This document shows positions 24,569 through 34,889 of a stretch of DNA of 64,000 bases, piece by piece. Source of the DNA: CAZWKQ01 sp964634005 (GTDB lineage Bacteria > Bacteroidota > Bacteroidia > Bacteroidales > JACABE01); assembly GCA_964634005.1 (NCBI GenBank), contig CAZWKQ010000007.1, forward strand, positions 61,759-125,758. Direction: 5' to 3'. A program made the translations under genes and the position numbers. The notes under the pieces are model-generated. The model was not told the DNA's origin, did no database searches, and saw nothing but the letters and a program-made list of their open reading frames with translations. How positions within the stretch are numbered: position 1 is the first letter of the stretch; every line of letters starts with the position of its first letter.

Positions 24569-26014
24569 ATGAAAAAACAATTTGGAATTTTAATTTTAAC
24601 AGCTTTTACAGGAGCTATTTTTGCAATTGGAATTCAAAATTTATTTTTTTCGAAAAAGACTTATGCTCCCGATTCGGAAAAAATAAATTATCCTGCATAT
24701 AAAACATCTTTACCGTTATCATCTGCAGGGACAAATGTCGATTTTATTCAGGCAGCTGATATGACTGTACATGCTGTTGTTCACATAAGAACTCAATTTC
24801 AAAGACGAACAAGCCTATACGATGATTTTTTTGGTTTTTTCAGTAATCCTTTTGGCGGAACCCAAGTATTGCAAGCTGCAGGTTCGGGTGTAATAATTTC
24901 ATCTGATGGTTATATAGTTACAAATAATCACGTAGTTAGCGAAGCAGAAAAAATTGAAGTTACATTAAACGATAAAAGAAATTATTCGGCAAAAATTATA
25001 GGAACTGATCCTTCAACCGATCTGGCGTTATTAAAAATTGATGCAAACGACCTGCCAACAATTCCTTACGGAAACTCTGATGATGTTAAAGTAGGAGAAT
25101 GGGTTTTGGCAGTTGGAAACCCATTTAATTTAACCTCCACTGTAACAGCAGGAATTGTAAGTGCAAAAGCAAGAAATATAAATATTTTAGGCAAAAACAG
25201 TAATGAAAGCCCAATTGAGTCATTTATACAAACTGATGCGGCTGTTAATCAGGGGAATAGTGGTGGTGCATTAGTCAATACCAAAGGCGAACTTATAGGA
25301 ATTAATGCTGCTATAGCTTCAAGTACTGGCTCTTATTCAGGTTATTCGTTTGCAATACCTGTTAATATTGTTAGAAAAGTTATGGAGGATTTAAAACAAT
25401 TTGGGATTGTTCAAAGGGCTTATTTAGGTGTTTCAATTGCCGAAATCGATTCGAAAATATTTGAAAATAAAAAACTTAAATATACAAGAGGAGTTTATGT
25501 CGGTGCCGTAATTGAAAATGGAGCCGCAGCTAATGCAGGAATTAAAGAAGGAGATATTATTACTGCCGTTAACGGTAAAGAAGTAAACAGCAATTCCGAA
25601 TTATTGGAAGCAATCGGACAGTATCGTCCATCTGATAAAGTTGTTATTTCATTAATCAGAGGAAATGATAATTTGAATCTGAATGTCGTATTACAAAATC
25701 AATTTGGTAAAACTGAGCTTATAAAAAAAGACGAAAAACAGGTTTTTAATTTCTTGGGTGCAAGTTTTGAGGCTTTATCGGATGAAATGTTATCTAAAAA
25801 TAATCTCCCAAACGGAGTTATGTTAACAAAATTGAACAATTCGGGACTAAGAAATGTAGGTATCAGAGAAGGCTTTATTATTATTTCGATAAATAAACAA
25901 CCTATAAGAAATGTTAATGATTTGAAACAGTTTTCAAATAAAAGAGGTCAGATAATTATTTCAGGTACCTATCCCGGTGATTGGCGTACTTATTATTATA
26001 TGGTTAATTTGTAA
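24569..26014 (+). CDS. DegP/HtrA-type periplasmic serine protease (Do family)
   Basis: 481 residues. The N terminus has a membrane-anchoring or signal segment (about 5-25). The trypsin-like domain has the complete triad His121 (VTNNHVVS), Asp151 (STDLALLKI) and Ser231 (QGNSGGAL). Two PDZ domains follow, the first near 290-375 (YTRGVYVGAVIENGAAANAG) and a shorter second ending near 475. It degrades or refolds misfolded envelope proteins. It stands before the primary sigma factor gene, and its stop codon overlaps that gene's probable -33 element. Confidence 0.95.
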   Translation: MKKQFGILILTAFTGAIFAIGIQNLFFSKKTYAPDSEKINYPAYKTSLPLSSAGTNVDFIQAADMTVHAVVHIRTQFQRRTSLYDDFFGFFSNPFGGTQVLQAAGSGVIISSDGYIVTNNHVVSEAEKIEVTLNDKRNYSAKIIGTDPSTDLALLKIDANDLPTIPYGNSDDVKVGEWVLAVGNPFNLTSTVTAGIVSAKARNINILGKNSNESPIESFIQTDAAVNQGNSGGALVNTKGELIGINAAIASSTGSYSGYSFAIPVNIVRKVMEDLKQFGIVQRAYLGVSIAEIDSKIFENKKLKYTRGVYVGAVIENGAAANAGIKEGDIITAVNGKEVNSNSELLEAIGQYRPSDKVVISLIRGNDNLNLNVVLQNQFGKTELIKKDEKQVFNFLGASFEALSDEMLSKNNLPNGVMLTKLNNSGLRNVGIREGFIIISINKQPIRNVNDLKQFSNKRGQIIISGTYPGDWRTYYYMVNL

Positions 26015-26040
26015 ATTTCGGCTAATCTCAATTATTTTTG
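26008..26040 (+). promoter_or_regulatory. Promoter of the primary sigma factor gene
   Basis: TTTG at 26008-26011 and TATTTTTG at 26033-26040 are separated by 21 bases, matching both Bacteroidota elements. The -33 element overlaps the stop codon of the upstream protease gene. The leader would be about 140 bases. Confidence 0.5.
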
Positions 26041-26187
26041 AACAAAAAGTATTTATTCGGTTTATTATTAGATACAGTTAAATTTATAACCGATTAATAA
26101 AAATATCTTAATTAAAATTTACTGTTAACAAAAATGTAACTTATTTAATAAAATTAAGTATAAATCAAAAGTGTAAAAAACGAAAGT

Positions 26188-27054
26188 ATGCGTCAACTCA
26201 AAATAAGTAAATCCATTACTAATCGTGAAACTGCTTCATTGGACAAATATCTTCAGGATATCAGCAAAGAAGAAATGATAACACCTGAAGAAGAAGTTCA
26301 ATTAGCTCAAAGAATAAAAGCGGGAGATAATGCAGCATTAGAAAAACTTACTAAAGCAAATTTACGTTTTGTTGTTTCTGTAGCCAAACAATATCAAAAT
26401 CAGGGTCTTAGCTTGCCCGATTTAATAAACGAAGGTAATGTCGGTTTAATTAAAGCAGCACGTCGTTTTGATGAAACAAGAGGTTTTAAGTTTATTTCTT
26501 ATGCTGTTTGGTGGATAAGACAATCTATCTTACAAGCATTAGCCGAACAAGCAAGAATAGTAAGGCTTCCTCAAAATCAACTTGGCTCATTAAATAGAAT
26601 TAAAAAAGAGAGCTCTAAACTTGAACAGAAATTCGAAAGAAATCCATCTTTTGATGAACTGGCAGATGCTTTGGATATTCCAAAAGACAAAATTGTCGAA
26701 ATTCTGAGCATTACAAATAGGTATGTTTCAATGGATGCACCTATTAATCAGGATGAGGAAAATAATTTAATTGATGTATATGTTCCTGAAGATGGGCCTA
26801 ATACCGATTCTACACTAATGAAAGAGTCGCTTGCCAAAGAAATTCATCGCTCATTATCTACACTTACCGAAAAAGAAAGAGATATATTGATACTATTTTA
26901 CGGAATCGGCATGAGTCATGGTTTAACATTGGATGAAATTGGTGCTAAATTTAACTTGACAAGAGAAAGAGTAAGACAAATAAAGGAAAAAGCTGTAAGG
27001 AGATTAAAAAGTAATTCTCGAAGCAAATTATTGCGTTCCTATTTAGGTCAATAA
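26188..27054 (+). CDS. rpoD: Primary RNA polymerase sigma factor (RpoD/SigA)
   Basis: 288 residues, the short form without region 1.1 and the non-conserved insertion, as is normal for Bacteroidota. Region 1.2 is SLDKYLQDISKEEMITPEEE. Region 2 is LRFVVSVAKQYQNQGLSLPD through FISYAVWWIRQSILQA. Regions 3 and 4 end with LDEIGAKFNLTRERVRQIKE, the helix-turn-helix that reads the -33 element. In this phylum it recognises TTTG/TAnnTTTG promoters, which match those seen in this window. It is monocistronic, between its own promoter and terminator. Confidence 0.97.
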   Translation: MRQLKISKSITNRETASLDKYLQDISKEEMITPEEEVQLAQRIKAGDNAALEKLTKANLRFVVSVAKQYQNQGLSLPDLINEGNVGLIKAARRFDETRGFKFISYAVWWIRQSILQALAEQARIVRLPQNQLGSLNRIKKESSKLEQKFERNPSFDELADALDIPKDKIVEILSITNRYVSMDAPINQDEENNLIDVYVPEDGPNTDSTLMKESLAKEIHRSLSTLTEKERDILILFYGIGMSHGLTLDEIGAKFNLTRERVRQIKEKAVRRLKSNSRSKLLRSYLGQ

Positions 27055-27092
27055 AAAATAAACTATCAAATAGTTATTTATACCCAAGCATT

Positions 27093-27128
27093 AGGGATTA
27101 AGATTTTTTTCTTTAATCCCTTTGTTTT
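27093..27128 (+). terminator. Intrinsic terminator after the sigma factor gene
   Basis: AGGGATTAAGA (27093-27103) pairs with TCTTTAATCCCT (27110-27121), with one bulged base, and is followed by a T-rich tract. Confidence 0.8.
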
Positions 27129-27131
27129 TTT

Positions 27132-27139
27132 TAATTTTG
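27132..27139 (+). promoter_or_regulatory. -7 element for pyrG
   Basis: TAATTTTG matches the -7 consensus exactly, 68 bases upstream of the pyrG start, directly after the terminator. No -33 element at the usual distance was seen. Confidence 0.35.
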
Positions 27140-27206
27140 TCGCTTCATCATTAAAAAAGTAATTATTCTAAAAGCTTCAAAATATAAGCTTTTAAATCAA
27201 ATAAAA

Positions 27207-28814
27207 ATGAACACAAAATATATATTTGTAACAGGAGGAGTAACTTCCTCTTTGGGAAAAGGTATAATATCAGCTTCTTTAGCGAAACTTCTCAGAGCAA
27301 GGGGTTTTTCGGTAACTATACAAAAACTTGATCCTTATATCAATATCGATCCCGGAACCCTTAATCCTTATGAACACGGTGAGTGTTATGTAACTGACGA
27401 CGGTGCTGAAACTGACCTCGATTTGGGTCATTATGAAAGATTTACAAACATCAGAACATCGCAGGCAAACAATATAACAACAGGCAGAATATATCAGTCA
27501 GTAATCGAGAAAGAAAGAAAAGGAGATTATCTTGGAGAGACAGTTCAGGTTATACCTCATATTACTGATGAAATAAAATACAGAATTAAAATTTTAGGGA
27601 ATAATGATGAATTCGACTTTGTTATCACTGAAATAGGAGGGACTGTAGGTGATATAGAATCGCTGCCGTATATCGAAGCTGTTCGTCAGATGCGTTGGGA
27701 AATGGGAAATAACTGTCTTGTAATACATCTTACATATATACCTTACTTATCGGCTGCGGGAGAGTTAAAAACTAAACCTACCCAACATTCGGTAAAAACA
27801 ATGCTTGAACAGGGAGTTCAGCCTGATATAATTGTATGTAGGACAGAACGCCCGCTAACTGAGGCAATTAGGCATAAAATTGCTTTATTCTGTAATGTTG
27901 AACCTTCCTCAGTAATTGAATCTATTGATGCCAAGACCATATATGAAGTTCCATTACTTATGAGGCAAGAAAAACTCGATTTGCAAGTTTTAAGAAAAAT
28001 GCAAATATCTGATATAAAAGATGCAGATTTAACAAAGTGGGAAGAATTTCTGTTTAAGCTTCAAAATCCTAAAAATGAAGTAAATATTGGGCTTGTTGGT
28101 AAGTATGTCGAATTGAAAGATGCTTATAAATCAATATTGGAAGCATTTATTCATGCCGGAGCTTCGCTAGAGTGTAAAGTTAATGTAAAAATGCTTCATT
28201 CTGAAAGTATTAATAATGAAACAATAAACGAAAAACTTAAAAATCTTAACGGTATTTTGGTGGCACCGGGTTTTGGCGAAAGAGGTATTGAGGGTAAAAT
28301 TCTTTCGATTAAATATGCCAGAGAAAATAATATCCCATTCTTAGGAATATGTTTGGGAATGCAATGTGCGGTAATTGAATTCGGAAGAAATGTATTGGGA
28401 TTTGCTGATGCTCATTCAACCGAAATGAACCCTAAAACGCAATATCCTGTTATAGATATTATGAAAGACCAGAAAACGATTTGTACAAAAGGAGGCACAA
28501 TGCGTTTGGGAGCCTATCCTTGCAGATTGGTTGAAGATACAAAGATTTTCCAGATTTATCAAAATAAAGATATAAGCGAAAGACACAGACATCGCTACGA
28601 ATTTAATAATAAATACATAGAACATTACACAAATGCCGGAATGATAGCAGTTGGAATTAATCCTAAAGATAATCTGGTGGAAATCATAGAGTTAAAAAAT
28701 CATCCTTGGTTTATAGGCGTTCAATTTCATCCCGAATACAAAAGTACTGTGGCTAATCCGCATCCTATTTTCATAAGTTTTATTAATGCTTCTTTAAACC
28801 ACAAATTAAACTAA
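27207..28814 (+). CDS. pyrG: CTP synthase
   Basis: 535 residues. The N-terminal synthetase domain (about 1-265) begins KYIFVTGGVTSSLGKGIISA with the P-loop. The class I glutamine amidotransferase domain has the nucleophile Cys in GICLGMQCA and the His/Glu pair in QFHPEYKS. It makes CTP from UTP, ATP and glutamine. It is followed 20 bases later by yidC. Confidence 0.98.
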   Translation: MNTKYIFVTGGVTSSLGKGIISASLAKLLRARGFSVTIQKLDPYINIDPGTLNPYEHGECYVTDDGAETDLDLGHYERFTNIRTSQANNITTGRIYQSVIEKERKGDYLGETVQVIPHITDEIKYRIKILGNNDEFDFVITEIGGTVGDIESLPYIEAVRQMRWEMGNNCLVIHLTYIPYLSAAGELKTKPTQHSVKTMLEQGVQPDIIVCRTERPLTEAIRHKIALFCNVEPSSVIESIDAKTIYEVPLLMRQEKLDLQVLRKMQISDIKDADLTKWEEFLFKLQNPKNEVNIGLVGKYVELKDAYKSILEAFIHAGASLECKVNVKMLHSESINNETINEKLKNLNGILVAPGFGERGIEGKILSIKYARENNIPFLGICLGMQCAVIEFGRNVLGFADAHSTEMNPKTQYPVIDIMKDQKTICTKGGTMRLGAYPCRLVEDTKIFQIYQNKDISERHRHRYEFNNKYIEHYTNAGMIAVGINPKDNLVEIIELKNHPWFIGVQFHPEYKSTVANPHPIFISFINASLNHKLN

Positions 28815-28833
28815 TAAATAATTATTATATAAA

Positions 28834-30765
28834 ATGGATAGAAATACAATAACAGGTCTTTTATTAATTTTTGCACTTTTTTTAGGTTATACTTGGTGGT
28901 CTGCTCCTACACAAGAAGAATTAAAGGAAAAACAAAGAATTCATGATTCAATTGTTGCTTTACAAAATAATCAGGCAAATGAGATAAAAGCAAACAAAAT
29001 TCAAGATACAGTCAGTGTTAGCCGAATTGACACTGCTGTTGACGAAAAGAATAATATTAAAAAACTTAATGATGAATTAGGCTTGTTTTCTTTAGCCGCA
29101 TCAAATAATAAAGACGAAGATTTTATTATTGAAAACGACTTAGTAAAATATACCATATCAACTAAAGGCGGTAGAATATCTCAGGTCGAGTTGAAAAAAT
29201 TTAAAACTTTTGACCATCAGCCATTAATTCTTTTTACCAAAGATTCTTCCGATTTCTATCTTTCATTTTTTTCGAACAACAGAAGCATAAATACCGGTAT
29301 GCTTTACTTCGAACCTGTTTTTAGTAAATCTTCTGTCAATAAAAAGCACTTAGTTGTTACCGGAAACGATTCAATTGTAGTCGGAATGAGGCTTTATCCT
29401 GCAAATGACAGTGTTTTTGATAAATCGAAATATCTGGAATTTTTATATAAAATTAAAGGCAATAATTATATGATTGATTTCAGTATAAATATTATCGGGA
29501 TGAAGGATATTATTGCCTCAAATGCTAATTTTCTTGATTTGACGTGGAGAAACGATTTAAGAAATCAGGAAAAGAATAAGAAAAACGAGAACATGGTATC
29601 GTCTGTCCATTTTAAACCAATATCTGACGAAGTTGATTATTTATCGGAAACCAAAGATGATGAAGCAAAGCTGAAAATTCCTTTAAAATGGGTTTCTTTC
29701 TCGCAACAGTTTTTTAATGCTACTTTAGTTGCAGAAAATCAATTTAATAACGCAGAAATAAGCTCCAAAACCGATAAAACTAAAGAAGGCGGCAGATATC
29801 TGAAATCTATGAATGCATTGATAGGAATACCTTATCAGGCAAATGCCGATAACAGCATTGAAATGAAAATGTATTTCGGCCCAAATAAATATAATATTCT
29901 GAAAACATATAAATTGGATTTGGAAAGGCTTATTCCTTTGGGTTGGAGTTTCTTTTTATTGCAATGGATAAACAGATTTGCAGTAATTCCCGTATTCGAC
30001 TTTTTAAGCCACTTCAACTGGAATTACGGAATAATAATACTTGTTCTGACAATAATATTAAAAATTGTATTATTCCCAATAGCCTATAAATCTTATATTT
30101 CTACTGCCAAAATAAAAGTATTGAAGCCTGAGATTGACGAAATATCGAAAAAATTTCCCAAAAAAGAACAGGCTATGGATAAACAAAGGGCAACTATGGC
30201 ATTGTACAAAAAAGCAGGTGTAAATCCCATGGCCGGCTGTATCCCAATGCTTTTACAATTTCCTATTTTGATTGCAATGTTCAGGTTCTTCCCTTCATCA
30301 ATAGAACTTAGACAACAGGCTTTCCTTTGGGCAGAGGATTTATCAAGTTATGATTCAATATTAAAACTCGGATTTAATATACCTTTTTATGGCGACCATG
30401 TAAGTTTGTTTGCACTTTTGATGGCTATTTCAAACCTCATTTATACCCGCATGAATATGGACTCTATGGGGTCTTCAACTAACACTATGCCGGGTATGAA
30501 AACAATGATGTATATTATGCCTATTATGTTTTTAGGTTTTCTGAACAGTTATTCTTCTGCTCTTAATTATTACTATTTCCTTTCAACTATGATTACTTTT
30601 GGTCAAATGTATGTTATCAGAAGATTAGTCAACGAAGAAAAAATTCATGCTCGTATTCAAGAAAATAAGAAAAAACCTGTTACCAAATCGAAATTTCAAC
30701 AAAGACTGGAAGAAATGGCAAAACAAAGAGGTTATAATCCATATAGTTCAAATAAAAAACGTTAA
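28834..30765 (+). CDS. yidC: Membrane protein insertase YidC
   Basis: 643 residues. A first membrane helix (about 6-22, TGLLLIFALFLGYTWW) precedes a large periplasmic P1 domain (about 95-345). The conserved 60-kDa insertase core covers about 370-610, with the TM region NWGYGIIILVLTIILK-like and KKAGVNPMAGCIPMLLQFPI. It ends in a basic tail. It inserts and folds inner-membrane proteins alone or with Sec. It lies in the pyrG-yidC-holin-like-NimA-like run, with short spacers throughout. Confidence 0.97.
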   Translation: MDRNTITGLLLIFALFLGYTWWSAPTQEELKEKQRIHDSIVALQNNQANEIKANKIQDTVSVSRIDTAVDEKNNIKKLNDELGLFSLAASNNKDEDFIIENDLVKYTISTKGGRISQVELKKFKTFDHQPLILFTKDSSDFYLSFFSNNRSINTGMLYFEPVFSKSSVNKKHLVVTGNDSIVVGMRLYPANDSVFDKSKYLEFLYKIKGNNYMIDFSINIIGMKDIIASNANFLDLTWRNDLRNQEKNKKNENMVSSVHFKPISDEVDYLSETKDDEAKLKIPLKWVSFSQQFFNATLVAENQFNNAEISSKTDKTKEGGRYLKSMNALIGIPYQANADNSIEMKMYFGPNKYNILKTYKLDLERLIPLGWSFFLLQWINRFAVIPVFDFLSHFNWNYGIIILVLTIILKIVLFPIAYKSYISTAKIKVLKPEIDEISKKFPKKEQAMDKQRATMALYKKAGVNPMAGCIPMLLQFPILIAMFRFFPSSIELRQQAFLWAEDLSSYDSILKLGFNIPFYGDHVSLFALLMAISNLIYTRMNMDSMGSSTNTMPGMKTMMYIMPIMFLGFLNSYSSALNYYYFLSTMITFGQMYVIRRLVNEEKIHARIQENKKKPVTKSKFQQRLEEMAKQRGYNPYSSNKKR

Positions 30766-30780
30766 TTCAATTTGCTCTAA

Positions 30781-31164
30781 ATGAATTATATATTCAAAAT
30801 TATTGTAAGTTCAATTGCAGTTTTAATAACGTCTTATATTCTGAAAAAAGGAATAATAATGCCCGATATTATTACTGCGATTGTGGTTGCTTTTGTTATC
30901 TCAATTCTGAATATTTTTCTCCGACCATTGCTCATTATTTTAACTATACCTGCTACAATATTTAGTTTCGGTTTGTTTTTAATAATTTTAAATGCCATAA
31001 TTATAGAATTAGCCGCATATATTGTCCCGAATTTTGAAATAAAGAGTTTCGGATGGGCAATAGGTTTTAGTTTAATAATGTCTATTGTTACATTTCTTCT
31101 TCAATTGCCCGATAAATTAAAGTCGGGAAGAATTATCATCAAAAAGTTTAAGAAAGATGAATAG
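30781..31164 (+). CDS. Phage holin family IV-like (YvlD-type) membrane protein
   Basis: 127 residues with four closely spaced membrane helices. The pattern is that of the phage holin 4 superfamily (PF04020 type), with AFVISILNIFLRPLLIILTI as the typical segment and a short basic tail. These chromosomal proteins are not necessarily phage holins, and their function is unsettled. No phage gene is near. The gene overlaps the next by eight bases. Confidence 0.8.
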   Translation: MNYIFKIIVSSIAVLITSYILKKGIIMPDIITAIVVAFVISILNIFLRPLLIILTIPATIFSFGLFLIILNAIIIELAAYIVPNFEIKSFGWAIGFSLIMSIVTFLLQLPDKLKSGRIIIKKFKKDE

Positions 31165-31618
31165 CAAGTTTATTAATAAAAAATCGGAGATCGATAGCAT
31201 TATAAACGAATGTGATGTATGTTACATGTCGATGGTTACCGATGAAGGTTTACCTTATGTAATTCCGTTCAATTTTGCTTACGAAAATGATGTGCTGTTT
31301 TTTCATTCAGCTCCAATTGGATTAAAAATAGACTATCTTAAAAAAAAGCCCGAAGTATGTATCGTTTTCAGTACAGGTCATCAATTGCATCATCATAATG
31401 CCGAAGTAGGTTGTAGTTATAGTATGAAGTTCAGAAGTGTGGTTGTTTATGGTAAAGTTAAATTTGTTGAGGACATTGAAACTAAAACTGTTATGATGAA
31501 TAAAATAATGCAAAAATATACCGGAAGGGACTTTACTTATTCATTGCCTGCAATTAAAAATGTAGCCGTGTTTTATGTTGAAATTGAAAAGATTACAGGT
31601 AAAAAAAGAGGATATTGA
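31157..31618 (+). CDS. Pyridoxamine 5'-phosphate oxidase-like protein of the NimA type
   Basis: 153 residues with a split-barrel flavin-binding fold. Typical stretches are CYMSMVTDEGLPYVIPFNFA, FFHSAPIGLKIDYLKKKPEV and FRSVVVYGKVKFVED. Family members bind FMN or related cofactors and some reduce nitroimidazoles, which is the source of the Nim name. Resistance cannot be claimed from sequence. The gene overlaps the holin-like gene by eight bases and is the last of its run. Confidence 0.88.
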   Translation: MNSKFINKKSEIDSIINECDVCYMSMVTDEGLPYVIPFNFAYENDVLFFHSAPIGLKIDYLKKKPEVCIVFSTGHQLHHHNAEVGCSYSMKFRSVVVYGKVKFVEDIETKTVMMNKIMQKYTGRDFTYSLPAIKNVAVFYVEIEKITGKKRGY

Positions 31619-31704
31619 TAATTAATTACCTATTTATTTGTATTTAAAATAAAATTTTAAAATTATCATTACTCTTTATTGTTCCAATATTTGAGTAATT
31701 AATG

Positions 31705-31712
31705 TAACTTTG
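31705..31712 (+). promoter_or_regulatory. -7 element for ftsK
   Basis: TAACTTTG is an exact TAnnTTTG match, 25 bases upstream of the ftsK start. A convincing -33 element is lacking. Confidence 0.35.
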
Positions 31713-31737
31713 TATGTTTTTTTAATTTAATTATTGC

Positions 31738-34221
31738 ATGTCGGAAGAAAAAAACAGAAAAAAAAATGTACTAAAAGGCAGTAATAATAGTGATTCAGCG
31801 AGTAATGAGAAGGTAAAAAAGAAAAAAAAATCTTCTTCAAATGTCAACTTGATTGATTTTTTTAATAACGAGAAAACTATAAAAGTTAGCGGAGTCTTTT
31901 TTATTGTTTTCTCAATATTTATATTGTTTTCAATTATCTCATTCTTTTTTACTTGGTGGATCGATTATGACCAGATTTCATCTGCAAACATACACGATAT
32001 TCTTTTTGATGAAACATTAGAAATTAGCAACTGGACAGGACGACTTGGCGCAGCTATTTCATATTTATTGATTATTAAATGGTTTGGAATTTCTTCTTTA
32101 GCTTTCGCTTTGTTCTTTTTTACTTTAGGACTAAGAGTTTTTAAAATTACTTTATTCAAACTATCAAGTTTAATAAAGTATTCATTGTTTTTACTGATAT
32201 TTTTATCTGTCAGCTTTGGGTTCTTTTTCAAAACAAGTAATTTAATAGTTTTGGGTGGCGAATTTGGCTATGAAGTAAGCAAATGGTTAGAGGGTTTGTT
32301 GGGGAAATTAGGAACAATAATTCTATTAATTTTCGGACTATCGTCATTTATAATTGTTACCTTCAATAAAGTTTTAAACTTTAATTTTAACAACTGGAGC
32401 AAAAAAGAAGAGACTGAAACAGAAGAAACAGATAATGATGAAAATAACGATAAAATTGTAAGTCGAAAAAATATATTAAAAACAGAATCGAATGAAGAAG
32501 AAATTACTGATTTAGATGATGATGATTACGACGAACCTGGTAGTACTGACTTTGTACTTAAAGTTAAAGAAACACCCCCTAAGACTGAAAATAAAAAAGA
32601 AGAAATTGTCTTTACAGTTGAAAACCCCGATAATATTGATAATGAAAATAATACAACAGAAATTGAAAAGGAAGAAGTTGCTTTTGTTGAAGAAAAACCA
32701 CGCTATACTATTGACAGCGAATTTGACCCGAAATTAGAGTTATCTACTTATGAATATCCCGGACTGAATTTACTTACTGAGGCTAACGAAAATCCCACTT
32801 CGGTTCAAAATGATGAATTAATAGCAAATAAAAACAGAATTATCGAAACTCTAAGAAACTATGCTATCGAAATTGTCGAAATAAAAGCTACAATAGGCCC
32901 TACAGTTACATTGTATGAAATTATTCCCGCTCCGGGTATAAGAATTTCGAAAATTAAAAATCTTGAAAATGATATTGCCTTAAGTTTATCGGCGCTCGGC
33001 ATTAGAATAATTGCTCCAATTCCAGGCAAAGGCACTATAGGAATTGAAGTACCAAACAAAAACCCTCAGATTGTCTCGATGCGAACCATGTTGAATTCCG
33101 ATAAATTCAAGAACTCAAAATTTGAACTACCCATAGCTATTGGAAAGACAATATCAAATGAACCATATATAGCCGATTTAACCCGAATGCCCCATCTTTT
33201 AATGGCAGGAGCAACAGGTCAGGGGAAATCGGTAGGATTAAATGCAATTATTGCTTCTTTACTTTATAAAAAACATCCTGCTGAGCTTAAATTTGTTTTG
33301 GTTGACCCTAAAAAAGTTGAGCTTTCATTATTTTCCAAAATTGAAAGGCATTTTCTGGCTAAGTTGCCCGATTCGGAAGAAGCTATTATTACCGATACGC
33401 GTAAAGTTGTTCGTACTCTGAATTCATTAACAATAGAGATGGACCAACGATATGACCTTTTAAAAGACGCTCAAGTAAAAAATATAAAAGAATATAATAC
33501 TAAATTCATAGCAAGAAAGCTCAATCCAAACGAAGGCCATCGTTTTTTACCCTATATTGTGTTAGTTATTGATGAATTTGCCGATTTGATAATGACTGCC
33601 GGTAAAGAGATTGAAACACCTATTGCACGTTTGGCACAATTGGCAAGAGCAATAGGAATTCATTTGATTATTGCAACTCAGCGTCCATCTGTCAATATTA
33701 TTACAGGAACTATAAAAGCCAATTTCCCTGCTCGTATTGCATTTAGGGTAACATCAAAAATTGATTCAAGGACTATTCTTGATATTGGCGGTGCTGACCA
33801 ACTGATAGGTAGGGGAGATATGCTGCTGTCAACCGGTAGCGATTTAATAAGGTTACAATGTGCTTTTATTGATACTCCTGAAATTGAAAGTGTTGTTGAT
33901 TTTATCGGTTCTCAAAGAGGTTATCCGTCTCCTTTCAACTTACCTGAGTATCTTGACGAGGACAGTGAACCCAATAAAGATTTTGACCCATCTCAAAAGG
34001 ATGAATTATTCGAAGAAGCAGCAAGAATCATTGTTGCTCATCAACACGGCTCGACTTCTTTATTGCAACGCAAATTAAAACTTGGTTATAACCGTGCCGG
34101 AAGAATAATCGACCAACTTGAAGCTGCCGGAATTGTTGGTCCTTTTGAAGGTAGTAAAGCCAGAGAAGTCAAATTTAAAGATGAAATAAGTTTGGAACAA
34201 TTTTTGAAAGAAAACAGTTAA
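31738..34221 (+). CDS. ftsK: DNA translocase FtsK/SpoIIIE
   Basis: 827 residues. Four or five N-terminal membrane helices lie between about 48 and 215. An acidic linker rich in Glu, Asp and Asn covers about 220-330. The RecA-like motor follows, with Walker A GATGQGKS near 491-498 and Walker B VLVIDEFADLIM. The C-terminal gamma winged helix is LLQRKLKLGYNRAGRIIDQL. It pumps chromosomal DNA through the division septum and activates XerCD recombination. lolA follows 17 bases later. Confidence 0.97.
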   Translation: MSEEKNRKKNVLKGSNNSDSASNEKVKKKKKSSSNVNLIDFFNNEKTIKVSGVFFIVFSIFILFSIISFFFTWWIDYDQISSANIHDILFDETLEISNWTGRLGAAISYLLIIKWFGISSLAFALFFFTLGLRVFKITLFKLSSLIKYSLFLLIFLSVSFGFFFKTSNLIVLGGEFGYEVSKWLEGLLGKLGTIILLIFGLSSFIIVTFNKVLNFNFNNWSKKEETETEETDNDENNDKIVSRKNILKTESNEEEITDLDDDDYDEPGSTDFVLKVKETPPKTENKKEEIVFTVENPDNIDNENNTTEIEKEEVAFVEEKPRYTIDSEFDPKLELSTYEYPGLNLLTEANENPTSVQNDELIANKNRIIETLRNYAIEIVEIKATIGPTVTLYEIIPAPGIRISKIKNLENDIALSLSALGIRIIAPIPGKGTIGIEVPNKNPQIVSMRTMLNSDKFKNSKFELPIAIGKTISNEPYIADLTRMPHLLMAGATGQGKSVGLNAIIASLLYKKHPAELKFVLVDPKKVELSLFSKIERHFLAKLPDSEEAIITDTRKVVRTLNSLTIEMDQRYDLLKDAQVKNIKEYNTKFIARKLNPNEGHRFLPYIVLVIDEFADLIMTAGKEIETPIARLAQLARAIGIHLIIATQRPSVNIITGTIKANFPARIAFRVTSKIDSRTILDIGGADQLIGRGDMLLSTGSDLIRLQCAFIDTPEIESVVDFIGSQRGYPSPFNLPEYLDEDSEPNKDFDPSQKDELFEEAARIIVAHQHGSTSLLQRKLKLGYNRAGRIIDQLEAAGIVGPFEGSKAREVKFKDEISLEQFLKENS

Positions 34222-34238
34222 ATAAAATTTGGTTTAAA

Positions 34239-34889
34239 ATGATAAAAAAAACTCTTACATCGATATTACTGCTATTTGTATCATTTCAAATTTCTTTTTC
34301 TCAGGTAAATGACGCAAAAGCTAATTCTATACTACAAAATCTTGCTAATAAAATGAAGTCGTATTCAAGTATGAAAATTGAATTTACTTATGTTTTGGAG
34401 AATAAAGCTGAGAAAATAAACCAAAGTAAAAGCGGAGTAATTACAATAAAAGGTGATAAGTATTCTCTCAATATTTCGGGACAAAGAATAATATGCGACG
34501 GCAAAACAGTATGGACTTATATCCCCGATGCTGATGAAGTTCAAATTAATAATGTAAATCCTGATGATGAAAATGCAATAAATCCTACTAAACTTTTGTC
34601 AAATTACAGTCAAAATTACAGAGCAAAGCTTATTAAAGAGTTCAATTCCGGAGGTATTATGACTCAAGTTATCGATTTAATCCCTCTTAAAGGTAAAGCA
34701 TACTATAAGGTACGCATAAATGTCGATAAAACTAAAGTTCAGATTTTAAGTACAGAAATTTACAATAAAAACGGAAGTACATATTCATACAAAGTAACCA
34801 AGTTTACTCCAAATGTAAAAACTCTTGATAGCGAATTTGTTTTTAAAGCATCCGAATTCCCAGGAGTTGAAATAAACGACATGAGATAA
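34239..34889 (+). CDS. lolA: LolA-family outer-membrane lipoprotein carrier
   Basis: 216 residues with a signal peptide (about 1-21, ends ISFSQ). The body matches the LolA fold: SMKIEFTYVLENKAEKIN, then GVITIKGDKYSLNISGQRII and DGKTVWTYIPDADEVQI. LolA shuttles lipoproteins from the LolCDE complex to the outer membrane. Gene order ftsK-lolA is frequent in Bacteroidota and also in Proteobacteria, supporting the assignment. Confidence 0.9.
   Translation: MIKKTLTSILLLFVSFQISFSQVNDAKANSILQNLANKMKSYSSMKIEFTYVLENKAEKINQSKSGVITIKGDKYSLNISGQRIICDGKTVWTYIPDADEVQINNVNPDDENAINPTKLLSNYSQNYRAKLIKEFNSGGIMTQVIDLIPLKGKAYYKVRINVDKTKVQILSTEIYNKNGSTYSYKVTKFTPNVKTLDSEFVFKASEFPGVEINDMR

Noticed and set aside
30781..31164. 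Holin-like gene as evidence for a prophage
   Set aside because: No lysin, structural, integrase or regulatory phage genes are near; chromosomal members of this family are common.
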